DNA from: Spisula solida
Taxonomy: Eukaryota; Mollusca; Bivalvia; Venerida; Mactridae
Reading direction: 5' to 3'
NCBI GenBank assembly: GCA_947247005.1
Contig: OX365950.1
Location: forward strand, 7,638,720 to 7,702,719
DNA length: 64,000 bases
The notes under the pieces were generated by a model. That model saw only the letters and a list, made by a program, of their open reading frames with translations. It ran no database searches and was not told where the DNA came from. Below are positions 36,501 through 46,999 of this stretch, piece after piece. Made by a program: the position numbers and the translations under genes. The number at the start of each line of letters is the position of its first letter. Position 1 is the stretch's first letter.

Positions 36501-39203
36501 CCAAGGTAAGGTTAAGAAGGCCAGGGTATGGGAGGGAATGTAGGGTATTGAAGTGCAGAGTATGACAGGGTATGGTTTGCAGGGAAAGGTAAGCAGGGTA
36601 TGGTATGGAAATGTGTGGAAGAGTATGCCAGTGCAGTGTAGGGTATGGCAGGGTAAGGTATGGCAGGGTAAGGTAAGGCAGGGTAAGGTATGGCAGGGTA
36701 AGGTATGACAGAGTAAGGTATGGCAGGGTAAGGTAAGGCAGGGTAAGGTATGGCAGTGTAAAGTATGACAGAGTAAGGTATGGCAGTGTAAGGTATTGCA
36801 GGGTAAGGTATGGCAGGTTAGAGTATGGCAGGGTAAGGTATGACAGGGTAAGGTATGGCAGGGTAAGGTATGACAGGGTAAGGTAAGGCAGGATAAGGTA
36901 TGGCAGGGTAAGGTATGGCAGGGTAAGGTATGGCAGGGTAAGGTATGGCAGTGTAAAGTATGACAGAGTAAGGTATGGCAGTGTAAGGTATTGCAGGGTA
37001 AGGTATGCAGGTTAGAGTATGGCAGGGTAAGGTATGACAGGGTAAGGTATGGCAGGGTAAGGTATGGCAGGGTAAGGTATGACAGGGTAAGGTATTGCAG
37101 GGTAAGGTATGGCAGGGTAAGGTATGACAGTGTAAAGTATGACAGAGTAAGGTATGACAGGGTAAAGTATGACAGAGTAAGGTATGACAGGGTAAGGTAT
37201 GGCAGGGTAAAGTATGACAGGGTTAGGTATGGCAGGGTAAAGTATGACAGAGTAAGGTATGACAGGGTAAAGTATGACAGAGTAAGGTATGACAGGGTAA
37301 GGTATGGCAGGGTAGGTATTGCAGGGTAAGGTATGACAGGGTAAAGTATGACAGGGTAAAGTATGGCAGGGTAAAGTATGACAGAGTAAGGTATGACAGG
37401 GTAAGGTATGGCAGGGAAAGGTATGGTAGGGTAAGGTATGACAGGGTAAGGTATGGCAGGGTAAAGTATGACAGGGTAAGGTATGGCAGGGTAAGGTATG
37501 GCAGGGTAAGGTATTGCAGGGTAAGGTATGACAGGGTAAAGTATGACAGGGTAAGGTATGTCAGGGTACGGTATGGCAGGGTAAGGTATTGCAGGGTAAG
37601 GTATGACAGGGTAAAGTATGACAGGGTAAGGTATGGCAGGGTAAAGTATGGCAGGGAAAAATATGACAGGGTAAGGTATGACAGGGTAAAGTATGGCATG
37701 GTAAGGTATGGCAGGGTAAGGTATGACAGGGTAAGGTATGGCAGGGTAAGGTATGGCAGGGTAAGGTATGGCAGGGTAAAGTATGGCAGGGTAAAGTATG
37801 ACAGGGTAAGGTATGACAGGGTAAAGTATGACAGGGTAAAATATGACAGAGTAAGGTATTGCAGTGTAAAGTATGGCAGGGTAAGGTATGGCAGGGAAAG
37901 GTATGGCAGGGTAAGGTATGACAGGGTAAGGTGTGGCAGGGTAGGTATTGCAGGGTAAGGTATGACAGGGTAAGGTGTGGCAGGGTAGGTATTGCAGGGT
38001 AAGGTATGACAGGGTAAAGTATGACAGGGTAAAGTATGGCAGGGTAAGGTATTGCAGTGTAAAGTATGACAGGGTAAAATATGACAGGGTAAGGTATGGC
38101 AGGGTAAGGTGTGGCAGGGTAAGGTATTGCAGTGTAAGGTGTGGCAGGGTAAGGTATGGCAGGGTGAGGTATTGCAGTGTAAGGTGTGGCAGGGTAAGGT
38201 ATGGCAGGGTAAGGTATGGCAGGGTAAAGTATGACAGAGTAAGGTATTGCAGTGTAAAGTATGACAAGGTAAAATATGACAGGGTAAGGTATGGCAGGGT
38301 AAGGTATGGCAGGGTAAGGTATGGTAGGGTAAGGTATGGCAGGGTAAGGTATGACAGGGTAAGGTATGACAGGGTAAGGTATGGCAGGGTAAGGTATGGC
38401 AGGGAAAGGTATGGTAGGGTAAGGTATGGTAGGGAAATGTATGGCAGGGTAAGGTATGGCAGGGAAATGTATGACAGGGTAAGGTATGGCAGGGTAAGGT
38501 ATGGCAGGGTAAGGTATGGCAGGGTAAAATATGGCAGGGTAAGGTATGGCAGGGTAAGGTATGGCAGGGAAATGTATGACAGGGTAAGGTATGGCAGGGT
38601 AAGGTATGGCAGGGTAAGGAATGGCAGGGGAAGGTATGACAGGGGAAGGTATGGTATAGGGTATGGCGGGAAGTGGTGGGTTATGATGAGAAATGGTAGA
38701 GCTATGGTAGGGTAGGACTTTAATAGATTAGAACTGTGGTTTGTTCGTACTAGAGAGGTTGGCAGTACCAGGGTTTACCATTGCATAATTTGGCTAAGGT
38801 AAAGAACGGTTCTATAAATCGTATAAATTACATAAATAACTTAGGAGCCTACATTGACAAACACATTGTTATATGTAAAGTATTTTAGTTTTGAGCTTTA
38901 AACGAGAGAACGGTAATTGTTTATGACATCAACGCTTATATGGATTAATATTAAATTTTGGGTTTATTTACATTCATTTTGGTCGTTTTTAGGCATATCC
39001 GTATTTGTACCTATTTCCTTCGTAGTTAACAAATAAAATGTAAAGCGTTGGTAAAAATTGCCAAATTCTATCTGAAACTAGCTTTATCAATATGATATAA
39101 TATATAGTTATTAAAATGAGTTGAGAACTTACTTGATCCTGTCGTTCAAGTCGGGAGGATTTCCCTCCTCAGCTCGACGAGGAGCGTCTGCGGGTCGCAC
39201 CAT
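18145..39203 (-). CDS. Unrecognised repeat-rich, probably nuclear protein; seven coding exons, 848 aa predicted
   Basis: Coding exons on the minus strand, 5' to 3': 34709-34639 (or the duplicate 39203-39133), 29698-29604, 26849-26395, 26121-25047, 20570-20397, 20247-20020, 18593-18145. All introns are GT-AG, and all six junctions join in matching phase, giving one 2547-nt frame. Residues 1-207 are basic and polar (PNNNNERARNN, MNRPWRRQ). Residues 211-240 contain an acidic run (EDGSSSDDEATEEHHEEP). At about 363-380 is a strong basic cluster (KKRRKAAKKGRKVRQTK), which looks like a nuclear localisation signal. Seven 21-aa repeats (ANDSSQTAREDGPSGSG) span about 395-541. Then come a highly charged RREKMMKDRDERR region, three QLPSTSGTVR repeats, and a tail alternating SSDEED with KRKR that ends GGKRRRC. 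No enzymatic domain, signal peptide or membrane segment was seen. Intrinsic disorder and a nuclear location are inferred. I do not recognise the family. Confidence 0.8.
18875..19729. mobile_element. 855-bp hairpin-ended element with internal tandem repeats in intron 6
   Basis: Block A (13609-13616) keeps the empty site AAAATAAGTG. In block B the element is flanked by TA (18873-18874 and 19730-19731). The body is about five tandem units of 150-160 bp (GACAATATGCACAACTAGAC and GTTACAGAGAAATAGCG), then a CCAACCAACA run, then a hairpin ATAGCCCCCATA / TATCTGGGGGTATA. The 5' end has the matching CCCCCAG. Pearl-like and non-autonomous. Confidence 0.85.
20020..20247 (-). CDS. Coding exon 6, triple QLPSTSGTVR repeat
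   Basis: 228 nt, acceptor AATTTCAG, donor GTAAGC. Encodes YTRQRPFALASRLWRFDRET, then three tandem units of QLPSTSGTVR with a VPD-type spacer, then QLSYTAL. The pseudogene copy 13911-14138 keeps the same structure. Confidence 0.85.
20397..20570 (-). CDS. Coding exon 5
   Basis: 174 nt, acceptor AATTTAG, donor GTAAGC. Encodes REYSRRMAAREKRREKMM, then KDRDERREKSREKARAQA, ending INSNETDT. Strongly charged and likely helical or coiled-coil. Confidence 0.85.
21087..22090. mobile_element. ~1-kb hairpin-ended element with six ~155-bp core repeats in intron 4
   Basis: Begins CAAGAGCCGTCAAAGACAG with AATGCTCCCCGTGG. The core is about six units of GAAGCTATCCATGAAGTTTT, GTGGTTCTTGAGAAATAG and CTTCCAAGGGGCATAACTG. 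It ends with GACGGACGGAC and the hairpin ATGCTCCCCCGAA / TTCGGGGAGCAT. The empty site in block A is at about 15265. A short ATAAA-type target duplication is compatible with both sides. Confidence 0.85.
22114..22828. mobile_element. CAAGAGGGCC-type element in intron 4, short copy
   Basis: Begins CAAGAGGGCCCAAAGGGCC and ends with an ACGG run and the hairpin AGCTCACTCTGTCAC / GTGACAGATGAGCT. The core has about three units of about 155 bp (TTTGACCTTGTGACCTAG, AACTTGACCTAGATTTTG). Block A has the empty site at about 15285. The same family occurs at 30074-31588. Confidence 0.85.
22866..23163. mobile_element. Truncated relative of the satellite-embedded element, intron 4
   Basis: Starts CTGCGTTCAATACACGCTTA and includes GTCAAAATGAGGTTAGGTGA as in the copies at 5933-10369, but has extra internal sequence. 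It stops after GTGTAGAGAATG without the ACGG run and hairpin. The empty site is in block A at about 15325. Confidence 0.75.
23186..23589. mobile_element. hAT-type MITE, 404 bp, 8-bp target duplication
   Basis: Termini TAGGGCTGTGG and TTAAAGCCCTA form an imperfect inverted repeat that extends to CACCTG. The element is flanked by GTAACAAC at 23178-23185 and 23590-23597, an 8-bp target-site duplication as expected for the hAT superfamily. Block A carries one GTAACAAC-like site (AGTAACAACATATA, about 15340). No transposase frame. Confidence 0.9.
23631..24971. mobile_element. Tc1/mariner-type MITE, 1341 bp, TA target duplication
   Basis: Perfect terminal inverted repeats of about 31 bases begin CGAGGGCCACTTAAAAAGTA and continue TTAATCAGTGG. 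They are flanked by TA on both sides. The empty site GGGGATATACCATTACCCCC is in block A at about 15370. No transposase frame was seen in the 1.3-kb interior. Confidence 0.9.
25047..26121 (-). CDS. Coding exon 4, with acidic run, basic cluster and seven 21-aa repeats
   Basis: 1075 nt, acceptor TTTTCAG and donor GTAAAT. The first codons are AGA GTT TTC ATG. It contains the acidic run, an EAARAAEAEQQAQERR helix-prone stretch, the nuclear-localisation-like cluster and the 63-bp repeats (about 25110-25555), and ends EARHRERLLAG. This is the largest exon and the one partly copied in block A. Confidence 0.85.
26395..26849 (-). CDS. Coding exon 3
   Basis: 455 nt from the acceptor CATTCAG (26850-26852) to donor GTAAGT. 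Using this acceptor rather than the nearer ATACAG at about 26828 keeps the phase with exon 2; the nearer one gives a TAG after three codons. Encodes VITRQIIQNMNRPWRR onward, ending RYRESEG. Rich in Arg, Ser, Gln and Thr. Confidence 0.8.
27955..28615. repeat. 24-bp minisatellite, about 27 units
   Basis: Unit AACACACAATCGGACAGGG followed by AACAC, nearly uniform. As 24 is a multiple of 3, both strands stay open over hundreds of bases; these frames are artefacts of the repeat. Confidence 0.95.
28911..29580. mobile_element. Mariner-type MITE, 670 bp, TA target duplication
   Basis: Perfect 20-base inverted termini start CGAGGGTCATTCAATA and are flanked by TA at 28909-28910 and 29581-29582. The CGAGGGTCATTC start is typical of mariner-family ends. 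It hosts a tRNA-derived SINE (29092-29430) and sits 23 bases from the exon 2 donor. Confidence 0.9.
29092..29475 (+). mobile_element. tRNA-derived SINE
   Basis: The first 73 bases have a tRNA-like layout with A box TAGCTCAGTGGTAACGC and B box GGGTTCAATACC, but the acceptor ends do not pair. The tail continues through GCCGGACATGTCTGTATC and ends in TAAAGTGCCTTTGAACGTG. A fragment of the same tail occurs at 49261-49302, confirming a dispersed family. It is nested in the mariner-type MITE. Confidence 0.8.
29604..29698 (-). CDS. Coding exon 2
   Basis: 95 nt between a TTTATTTCAG acceptor and a GTGAGT donor. Encodes PNNNNERARNNVRTRG, then MTRRNVEAVQEPVRD, with a split Arg codon at the 3' end. A mariner-type element ends only 23 bases beyond the donor (29580). 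Confidence 0.75.
30074..31588. mobile_element. CAAGAGGGCC-type element, long copy with about eight core repeats
   Basis: Begins CAAGAGGGCCCAAAGGGCC and ends with a GGACGGACGACGGAC run and the hairpin AGCTCACCTTGTCAC / GTGACAGGTGAGCT. The core has about eight 155-160-bp units of GTGACCTCTAGTGACTACAC, TTTGACCTTGTGACCTAG and GAACTTGACCTAGATTTTG. Same family as 22114-22828, which has about three units. Lies in intron 1. Confidence 0.9.
31905..33075. repeat. Degenerate GGCAGGGTATGG / GGTCAGTGTA minisatellite
   Basis: Irregular units related to the large 15-bp arrays at 34985-38660: a 50-bp form around AGGGCAGGGTAGGATATG (32000-32230) and a GTCAGGTCAGTGTAG form (32880-33055). Interrupted by unrelated sequence at about 32695-32830. 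Confidence 0.8.
34084..34379. mobile_element. 296-bp MITE with ~26-bp inverted termini
   Basis: Termini ACCTATCAATGTTTTCCCCC and AGGGGGG are mirrored at 34354-34379. The element is absent from the duplicate promoter unit. The interior is G/C-rich with no frame. The superfamily is not clear. Confidence 0.8.
34639..34709 (-). CDS. First coding exon, proximal copy
   Basis: Encodes MVRPSDAPRRAEEGNPPDLN then DRI and two bases (AA) before donor GTAAGT. With the T that opens the next exon the split codon becomes Asn. The start was chosen because it is the first ATG downstream of a CRE/ETS-type promoter and its phase fits. Confidence 0.75.
34925..34970 (-). promoter_or_regulatory. Proximal promoter: CRE and ETS-type sites
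   Basis: A perfect palindromic cAMP-response-type site TGACGTCA (34958-34965) lies next to ACCGGAAGT on the minus strand (34941-34949), an ETS-family site. Both are about 230-255 bases upstream of the ATG at 34709. No TATA box. This is typical of broadly expressed TATA-less promoters. Predicted by motif only. Confidence 0.6.
34985..36480. repeat. 15-bp minisatellite, GTAGGACAGGGTATG type
   Basis: About 100 units of GTAGGACAGGGTATG with recurring variants (TGTG, GCATG, GAGTATG, GATGTG). Because 15 is a multiple of 3, long open frames appear on both strands; none is a gene. Confidence 0.95.
36560..38660. repeat. 15-bp minisatellite, GTATGGCAGGGTAAG type
   Basis: About 135 units of GTATGGCAGGGTAAG, with GACAG, AAAG and TTGCAG variants. 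Related to but distinct from the array at 34985-36480, separated by a short degenerate zone at 36480-36640. Confidence 0.95.
39133..39203 (-). CDS. Duplicate first coding exon, distal copy
   Basis: ATG at 39203, 23 codons plus two bases, then donor GTAAGT. It differs from the proximal copy by one substitution (Ser5 to Ala5). It has the same length and phase, so it can splice to 29698 equally well. It lies beyond the 34985-38670 minisatellite. Confidence 0.7.
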
Positions 39204-39419
39204 AATGTGCAGACGATAAAAACGCCCAAATGCTGTCGAAAATTACATTTCTTGGTATAAACGCAAGAAAATAAATCAAAAGACTAATTTGAGCAGATAT
39301 CAAGCGCTGTGTGTACTCTAATTGCAGGTATATTCACAAATTTTTTAACAATTTGTGGAATGTCGTCCTACGTCGTCAGTGTAAACACAACAATAGGCGT
39401 TGCTACGGCGCTTGTATAC

Positions 39420-39470
39420 GACGTCGTAAAATCACTTCCGGTGCGCAGCGGGACGTCAACATGACGTTTT
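39420..39470 (-). promoter_or_regulatory. Distal promoter copy with altered CRE
   Basis: Matches the proximal promoter. The ETS-type ACCGGAAGT is kept, but the CRE reads GGACGTCA (39451-39458), losing one base of the palindrome. A half site ATGACGT follows at about 39461. Confidence 0.55.
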
Positions 39471-39480
39471 TGAAGACTTC

Positions 39481-42400
39481 GCTCTAATTAAACACGTCAT
39501 TAGATATAGATTTGGATGGAATTATGAAATTGATGTTATAATATAATATGCTTCTTTATAAATGTACACAAATGTATAAGTATCCGACATTTAAAAGCCC
39601 GTAAATTGTTCGTCTGCCTGTATCACGGTGTATGGTCAAACCTAAATGATTGGTACAAACGTAGCGTTTTCAACTCACTTGTTCGTACAAGCACCTAACT
39701 TTTCCTATTGATCTTGGATTATCCTTATTTGACATTTAATTACTCACATATTTGGCTTTAAATAGTTCATAACTGGAATGGTTGTACGGAACCACTCGAA
39801 CATGTTAAAATATAATCGGCTCAAAATAAAGTCGAATTTTGTATCCGAAGTATGAAAAAGAATGAATCTTCTGTTTCGTGTCACAGTGGAAAAAGTTGAC
39901 ATGTGTCTTGACAATGTATTTGAAAAACGAATCCTGTTATTTTTTGTATTGTTCTGATGTCCAATGTATACTGTGACTAATACTTTGATAGTTGGATAAT
40001 CACAAAAAGCGGAAAAACATTCGAACATAAAATCTTGAAATAATTAACTTATAGTAACTAAGACACCTACATTGTTTGTATAACACGGCCACAGGACACT
40101 CGCTTTTCTTCCAAATTGTGAACAGCGTATCGAAGCGGTCAAGTTTTCCGATGCAAAGTGCGGGATTTCTATTGTGCCTTTTTGTTGAACTTAGTTCATT
40201 TTGTATGTGCCATTCTGCAATTTCGTTATCCAGCACAAGGCTGCTTAGTATCTTTCAAAAGTGCATGTACACTATATATATGTTGTAGATTGTCCTTGTG
40301 ATGTGTGGTGTCCGGTTGTTGTTTTCTCGTCACATGGCTCTCGTTCCGTTTTAGTTTGACTGACTGAGGCGGCAGACTTTCAGGACGGGATGCCGTGTTT
40401 TCAGTGCTTTGTGTGTTTTTAATGTTTTGTGTGCTCGGCTGGTTTTAAAAGTTGAGTGCTGCCTTCCCTGTCTGACTTAATATAATCTTTTTTCTTGATG
40501 AGTTGTTTTTAAAAGTGCGTATTCAGCGTATTACCCAATCATTGCGTTAAGTATTGATAACTATTTCAACAACTACAGACCTGGATTTCATTGCTTCAAG
40601 CACGTACATGTGTATTGTAAATAACTTGACCCTTGACTTGAAAAGTCACGAAGCCGTCAATAAAGCATAATCATGTCTGTCTTCTACACGTTCTCATGGA
40701 CAAAATACATGTGCGTATAACCTGTCTGAGGTATAGCTAAGCACTACTATTTTAGTGCGGTCTCAGTTTCATTATGACTTCGTAAGCCTCAGCCACATGC
40801 CAAGCCCAGACCTTACATTTTAAATAGGATTTAAGCCCCAAGACTAAAACATCATCTCGAAGTTGGTTATCCGTTATAATACGTTATAAGTGACTGTTTC
40901 AGCAGAAAATAACGGAGGTGCCCTAGTTTAGTGCTTTACGTAAAATATAGGTGCTTTGATAAAATCGTGTTTTAAGAAAAGATATTGATTTTAAAGGATA
41001 ATTTCTTTTCTTAATTATCTTTTTATTTTACTGTTTCAAGAGATACAAAACTGAATGTATAGGTAAAATCTATACTTAGAACACCTCAGGTTTACGAAAT
41101 AATTGAAATAAATAATTTCCATTTTCCAGCAGTACTCAAACTGTAACCCTTATTTTGCGGAAACTGCTGAAGCTATTCATTTTGTTTTCGGGCAGATGGA
41201 AACTTAAATGTTACTACTGTTCCGTCTTGCGTCTCTGAAGTAGAACTTTTTTGAATTTTTCATGACACCCCCTTGTGTTTTTTCGTTTTGTACGATAAAA
41301 CTCGTTGCTTAATATACCAAAAAAGTGCCAGTTTTTTTCCAACAACGTAGGTTTGATCATGTTTGACGTATTTATGGCACCATACATATTCAACAGATCT
41401 ATGAAGGGTTAACATAAAGAGTTTTGAAAATTAAAATAGACCATCTTCTGACACAAATACAGGCTTAAACAACAATGTTACGTTTTATGTACATATAGCG
41501 TCTAGTTGCTAGGAAACGAAGCGATATTTTGAACATTAAAAAACTGCACAACAAGAACAGAATGTTAAAGCATGTCTGGAGTTTTCATTAGATTCGGTGA
41601 AAAGTCGATGTTTTACCGATGACGCCGGAGAAAGGTCCTAAACATCCCTAACCGTCACAAAAACGTTGTGGAAATAACCAGCGGCAAACCTCGTATCTGG
41701 GATTTTGTATAATTTAAAAATGACTTTTCGGAAGAAGAAAACATGAGATAGTTTTGTGCCATCTGTCAAAACATTGTACATTAATTTTGTGCTTTAATTC
41801 TGCGCAAATCAGGTTCTCGTACTATACTAAGCAAAACTTCTAACCGAACACCTAGGTTATTGTTTAATATATTTAGTATTAGCGGTAGGAATTTTATAAA
41901 AAATGGTCGGAAGTATAAACAATATGTCAGAACGCAGTTGTCCAAATTTCATTTAATTATTTTATTTGCATCATGGATAAAACATAAATTTAGCTATTAC
42001 ACAACCAACCAAGATGAAAGTAATAAAATGTACACTGAGCGGCTTTGAATACGCAACCCTAATGAAATCAAGATAACTTTTTTGTTTATGCATATTTTTG
42101 AACGAAATTTTGTGTGTGTGATATTGACTGTCCAGAAATTGTAACCCGATATTTTGTTTTATCTAAATGATGTACAGCGGTGCATTGAGCCATGAAACGG
42201 CGGAAAAACGAAAGATGTACTAGGAATTGACTGCTAGAGGCAAACTATTTTTTATTGGGTTTATTGTAATTTTAGCTCGAGGCAAACTTTTTTATTGGGT
42301 TTATTGTAATTTTAGCTCGATCGACACATTCAAATAAAACAAAATAACCATAAACATGGTGGTCGTTGAATTTAAAAGTTGTTTTAAGCACTATTTTGTA

Positions 42401-43600
42401 GATTACCTTATTTTTTGATAGTGGAGGGGAGGTAACCCATACAGTAATAAACCGAGTGTATAGGAAACTTACGAATGTCTTTAGCATACTGATAATGATT
42501 CTATAATTTCTTATTCCCCTTTTAAGATTGATATTGTTTTCATTTGATCCAGGGACTGTGACAGACTGGACTGTGACTGGAAATGGAGTTTAATCATATC
42601 ACTGGTATATTTTAATGACTGTTTCTTACACAGAATGGCGAAAAAACGCTTTTTTAACGTGTGTGCTTATAACACCATTAAAACTTAGATATGCACTAAT
42701 GTCAGAAATTAAACAAGTCAACGTAATTCAGTAATGTTCAATTATACAATACAAGTTTAAAGTTGTGGGAATTAACTCAAAAAGGAGGGGTAATCATTCA
42801 AGAGTTATCGCACTTGAATATAACATTTTTCTTACATGTCTTGTGATTTCCAATGCATTTTTTTTATTTTTTAAGGCGTATTTGTTTTCACACACATGTA
42901 AAATAAAACAAAAAAAATAGGTTTAATGGTTTATATTAATGTAACACTGATCTGTCGCAAAGACCCCCAAAAGTGAGCATACCGACCGCTCTTCCGCGGT
43001 CTGCCATTGGCATACGCGACATGTTTTCGACTAAATATGTTGTTTTTCAGATTTACCTATCCACATTCTATAATAAATATACACAGTAATCGTGAAAACC
43101 GCGGTTCTCGTGCAAAAGTGTGATTTTAAGGTATTCCGCTATGGACGAGTGATTGTTTAATGTATTTTCACGGGGTTAGCTGTATTCTGTGCATAATCTA
43201 TAATGCTAAGACTATGCAAAATTTGAAGACTGTAAGTTAACAAATTACGGTAATATTCAAGTTTAAAAAGTGTTCAGTTAGAAGTTTTGCTCAGTATAGT
43301 GCATTCAAAACCTCGTTGTTATCTTTTTGTAACAAAAAGGGCACACACTCGCAAAAAATGTTTAAGAGATATCTTCAATTTCAGACGAAATACGACCGTC
43401 TGGCCGCTCTGGCGCATACTTTTACATTATTTTTTTTATCTAGAGCTAGTGATTTCCTAGACAAATGTCACACCTATCTGTTTCAACATTCGACGGCAAA
43501 TTCTCTCGTGTATACTGAATAAATAAAAACAGGACTTTCAAAAACAGATATTGAATAAGTTTTTTGTCTGTCCTGAAAACAATGATATACGAGGATTTGA
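39481..43600. other. Intergenic, no gene recognised
   Basis: Upstream of the distal promoter. Only short frames with no domains or fitting splice sites. A small tandem duplication at 42238-42320 and a plus-strand AATAAA at about 40660 are the only points noted. Confidence 0.55.
42238..42320. repeat. ~43-bp direct duplication
   Basis: GAGGCAAACTATTTTTTATT, GGGTTTATTGTAATTTTAGC and TCGA occur twice in a row with one small indel. Confidence 0.85.
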
Positions 43601-46600
43601 CTGTCCATCGATGGTGTATATCAGTAGTTTGCCATAGGCACATGATTTCAAATCATCTGAGTGTACCCTATATCCTTTCCGCTACCAAAGCAGACTAATG
43701 TAGACCATAAAAACATGGGTCGCCATTACCACTAGTGTACATAGAAGGACTGCCACTGATGCCTAAAACGTACTACAAAAAGTATAGTCCTCAAAACCAA
43801 CAGCGTACAGCGTAGGACTACCAGGATTTTTTAGGTTTTGTCTTATATTTAAGCGTATTTAAAATGCTTGTACCGCGTTTCTGGATTTGCTATGATGATA
43901 CAACTTGCATTTATATTTTTAACCAAATAGTACACACTTAGCTGAAAAATTAATCTAAGTCATTTTTATCATAATATATTGCATAATATTGTTTTTAAAA
44001 ATACAAGTTTCTCGTATTTTACCGCATTTTAGTACAAAAACAAATACATTATGTATAACAATGAACAGAAACGGCGTTATCTCCAATCAATAATCAAATG
44101 ATCCGATTCAAGTTATTAAAGGATCCTCACTGTCAAAAAATACCAATTATCTTTAGCGATTGCTTTTGGCGATTATTATCAAACTCATTTTTAATTAAAA
44201 AATTAATATCTCATTTTCTACGCTACGGTAACTTAGGCAATTTTTGTGTGTCTGCATTATACGGCTTTGGTATTCTAAGAGTCGAAAAAAGCAGATCTGC
44301 CAATGACGAGTTTTGCAGGCTTTGAATCAATGACTTACACAATGACGCTATGGTCATTTTGTGATTTTTCTGATAATGCTGCAAAACTGCACTGAGGTAA
44401 TTGATTTTTTCTTTTATCTGCATTGGGCGGCTTCGGTATTCTATGCTTTTGAAAATAACCAGTCTGCCACTGACGAGTTTTGAAGACTTAATTAAAATAA
44501 TGCACATAATTATGCCAATACGGTAGTCCATTGTCGTCAAAGGGCGGTATAGACGTATGCACATTTATACACTATGGATGTAGTGTCTGTTTATATTGGT
44601 TCCACCATTTTAGGCTAGTTTTGTATAGTGAAAATCTCATTTGAATGCTATGGTAGTTTCAGCTTTCTCGTTTTGTCTGCATTGGGCGGCAATGGTAATC
44701 TAAACTTTTGAAGATAACCGGTCTGCCACTGACGAGTTTTGAAGACTAAATTCAAGTAATGGGCACTATAGTCCGGCCCCAACCCAAGCTACCTTGCATT
44801 GTAGTATAAAGTTTTTTCTTTGCTGATTTCAGTAGACATGACCTTTCTAATGGAATTTCTGACGGGTGCCATTCTGTCACCCTTGAGCATTTTGAGAAAA
44901 TTGGGGTAAAAGTTCCAAAACATAAACGAAACTGCGAATTTTTGGAATCGGTGAACTACCATGTCATTTATTATCATATTTTATAATAATTCACACTTAT
45001 ATGTAATTATTAAGTTGAAGTTTAAGTTTGCAAAATTTTAATGACGTGCATTTATGCAAAATGAGGTATTTTTGGGGTAAAAAAAATAAAAATTACATGG
45101 AAAAGTGCGAATTTTCGGAATCGGAGGAATTAAACGTCATTGGCCATTACATTTGGTAAATAATCGCTGTGATAGTTGTATAGTGACTTGCCATTAAGAT
45201 ATTAAACACCTAAAGCAAGGCTATGGTACAAAATGTGGTGTTTTTGGGGTAAAACACTCAAAAGTCTGAAGTAAAATTGTATTTTTTTGGATTTTGTACC
45301 AATGCAGACCTATACAATGGCATGTATCTTTTCTTTGGTGATTAATCAATATGCGTAGTATTAATAACCTTAAAGTTTTGATATCAAACGTTCTAAGATT
45401 GGCTATTGTGCAAATGTGCAAAATGTGCTATTTTGGGGAATAACTTAAGGAAAAGGGCGAATTGTTCGAGGTGGTAGACAACGCTGTCATTTATCATTTT
45501 ATTGTCGACGCGACATGTTCTTATGTACATGTAGAATTTAAGATATCAAACCTATGAGCAATGTTACTGAGATCAATGTGATATATTAGGGTAAAATGTT
45601 ATAAAATATTAACGAAAAGTGTGATTTATGGAATCCGTAGACTTCATTGCCCTTGGATATTTTTTGATAGTACATTTTTGTAACTCATTCTGATTAATAA
45701 ATATTAACTTATGAGTGGAAATAGCAATGAAACCTAATGCAAAACAGTTACTGTCGTGTGAAGTAAGTTTACAATAATTATTTTGAGGATAAACATTTTT
45801 AAAACATACGGTGGACGGTGGATGAACACAAAATCTCAGTAGGAACACTTTGTTCCCTGCCGTATAAATGCACCCTAAAAGTTCAATTAAAAGTATCCCT
45901 GTTCATAGAAATGACTACTACATGTTTGACATTTGATTCGAATTAAATCAAGTGATTGAAAATGCATTCGGTAGGTCAACTTGTTTTACATTGAAATTAT
46001 CAAGACCTGAGATTTATTTCGGATGATTGCACCTAATGAAAAGTGGAGGTATGTAATAAATTGAATGTATACACATATATAAAGAGGTTTCTATACAAAC
46101 TACATGTATGTGCATTAATATTCTATGCAATCTTTTGAGAAGATATTAAATTTCATCTAAATGCATCAGCGAAATTGAATAGAACTAGGTATACAGATAT
46201 ATTAGAGAATTTGTGAATTTTCACCATTCGTAAAATAGATACATGTATTTGATTGATAGGTATTTAAACCTCAACAAGAGCATGCTATGTGATACTTATA
46301 ATCAGTGGCTTCAGTATATTGAATGTACCTAAAAGTATCCATGAATGCTGTGTACGTTACACCGTGGAACTATTACTAGCAAAGCCCACATAAATAATAG
46401 ATGTTTTCTAATATAGACTAGGAAATGATGTTGTGCAAGGCAGAGATAGATTTTAATAGAGCCACGACTGACTTTTCCCTAGTGTTGAATACCAGAAACA
46501 GTTATCAAATCAAAAGCAGCACCAGGCGCAGTAGTTGGTATCCTATCCCGCTAGGAATGACTACTGGTATATCAGACAGTGCTTTGCCATCCTCATAGAA

Positions 46601-46999
46601 CCGGGAATACCTGTCCACAGCATTGTTAGGTACCATATAGAGCATAGTATGGCTGTTCTATGCAATGTTCAATGCCATTTCAAGTCTGGAATGTCTGGTA
46701 GTCAGAACATCCCCATAGATCAAGGAATACTAGTAGGTGTTCACAGCAGTACAACTAACCCATACGGTCATACCGCTGGCACTCAACCATACAAACAACT
46801 CTATATATGGCCATGGCTTATAATATTTACGTTTCTAGTCAGTTAGTCATACATAGCAATGACAATCGGTGTTTGGTAGTCTGTAAAGTTAGAAAAAGGT
46901 GTGTTATATACTTAGTACCCCGCAGAGAGCAACAAAGAGCAGTTGCATACAGTGTTGGGTACCAATAAAAGCATGGCTGTTTCAGGTCATATATGTAAC

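Noticed and set aside
35946..38267. 773-codon minus-strand frame and several 100-430-codon frames on both strands
   Set aside because: They consist only of 15-bp repeats; open frames follow from a unit divisible by 3.
44223..44564. 113-codon minus-strand frame
   Set aside because: Lies in a repeated arm of the fold-back element and is not conserved in the other units.
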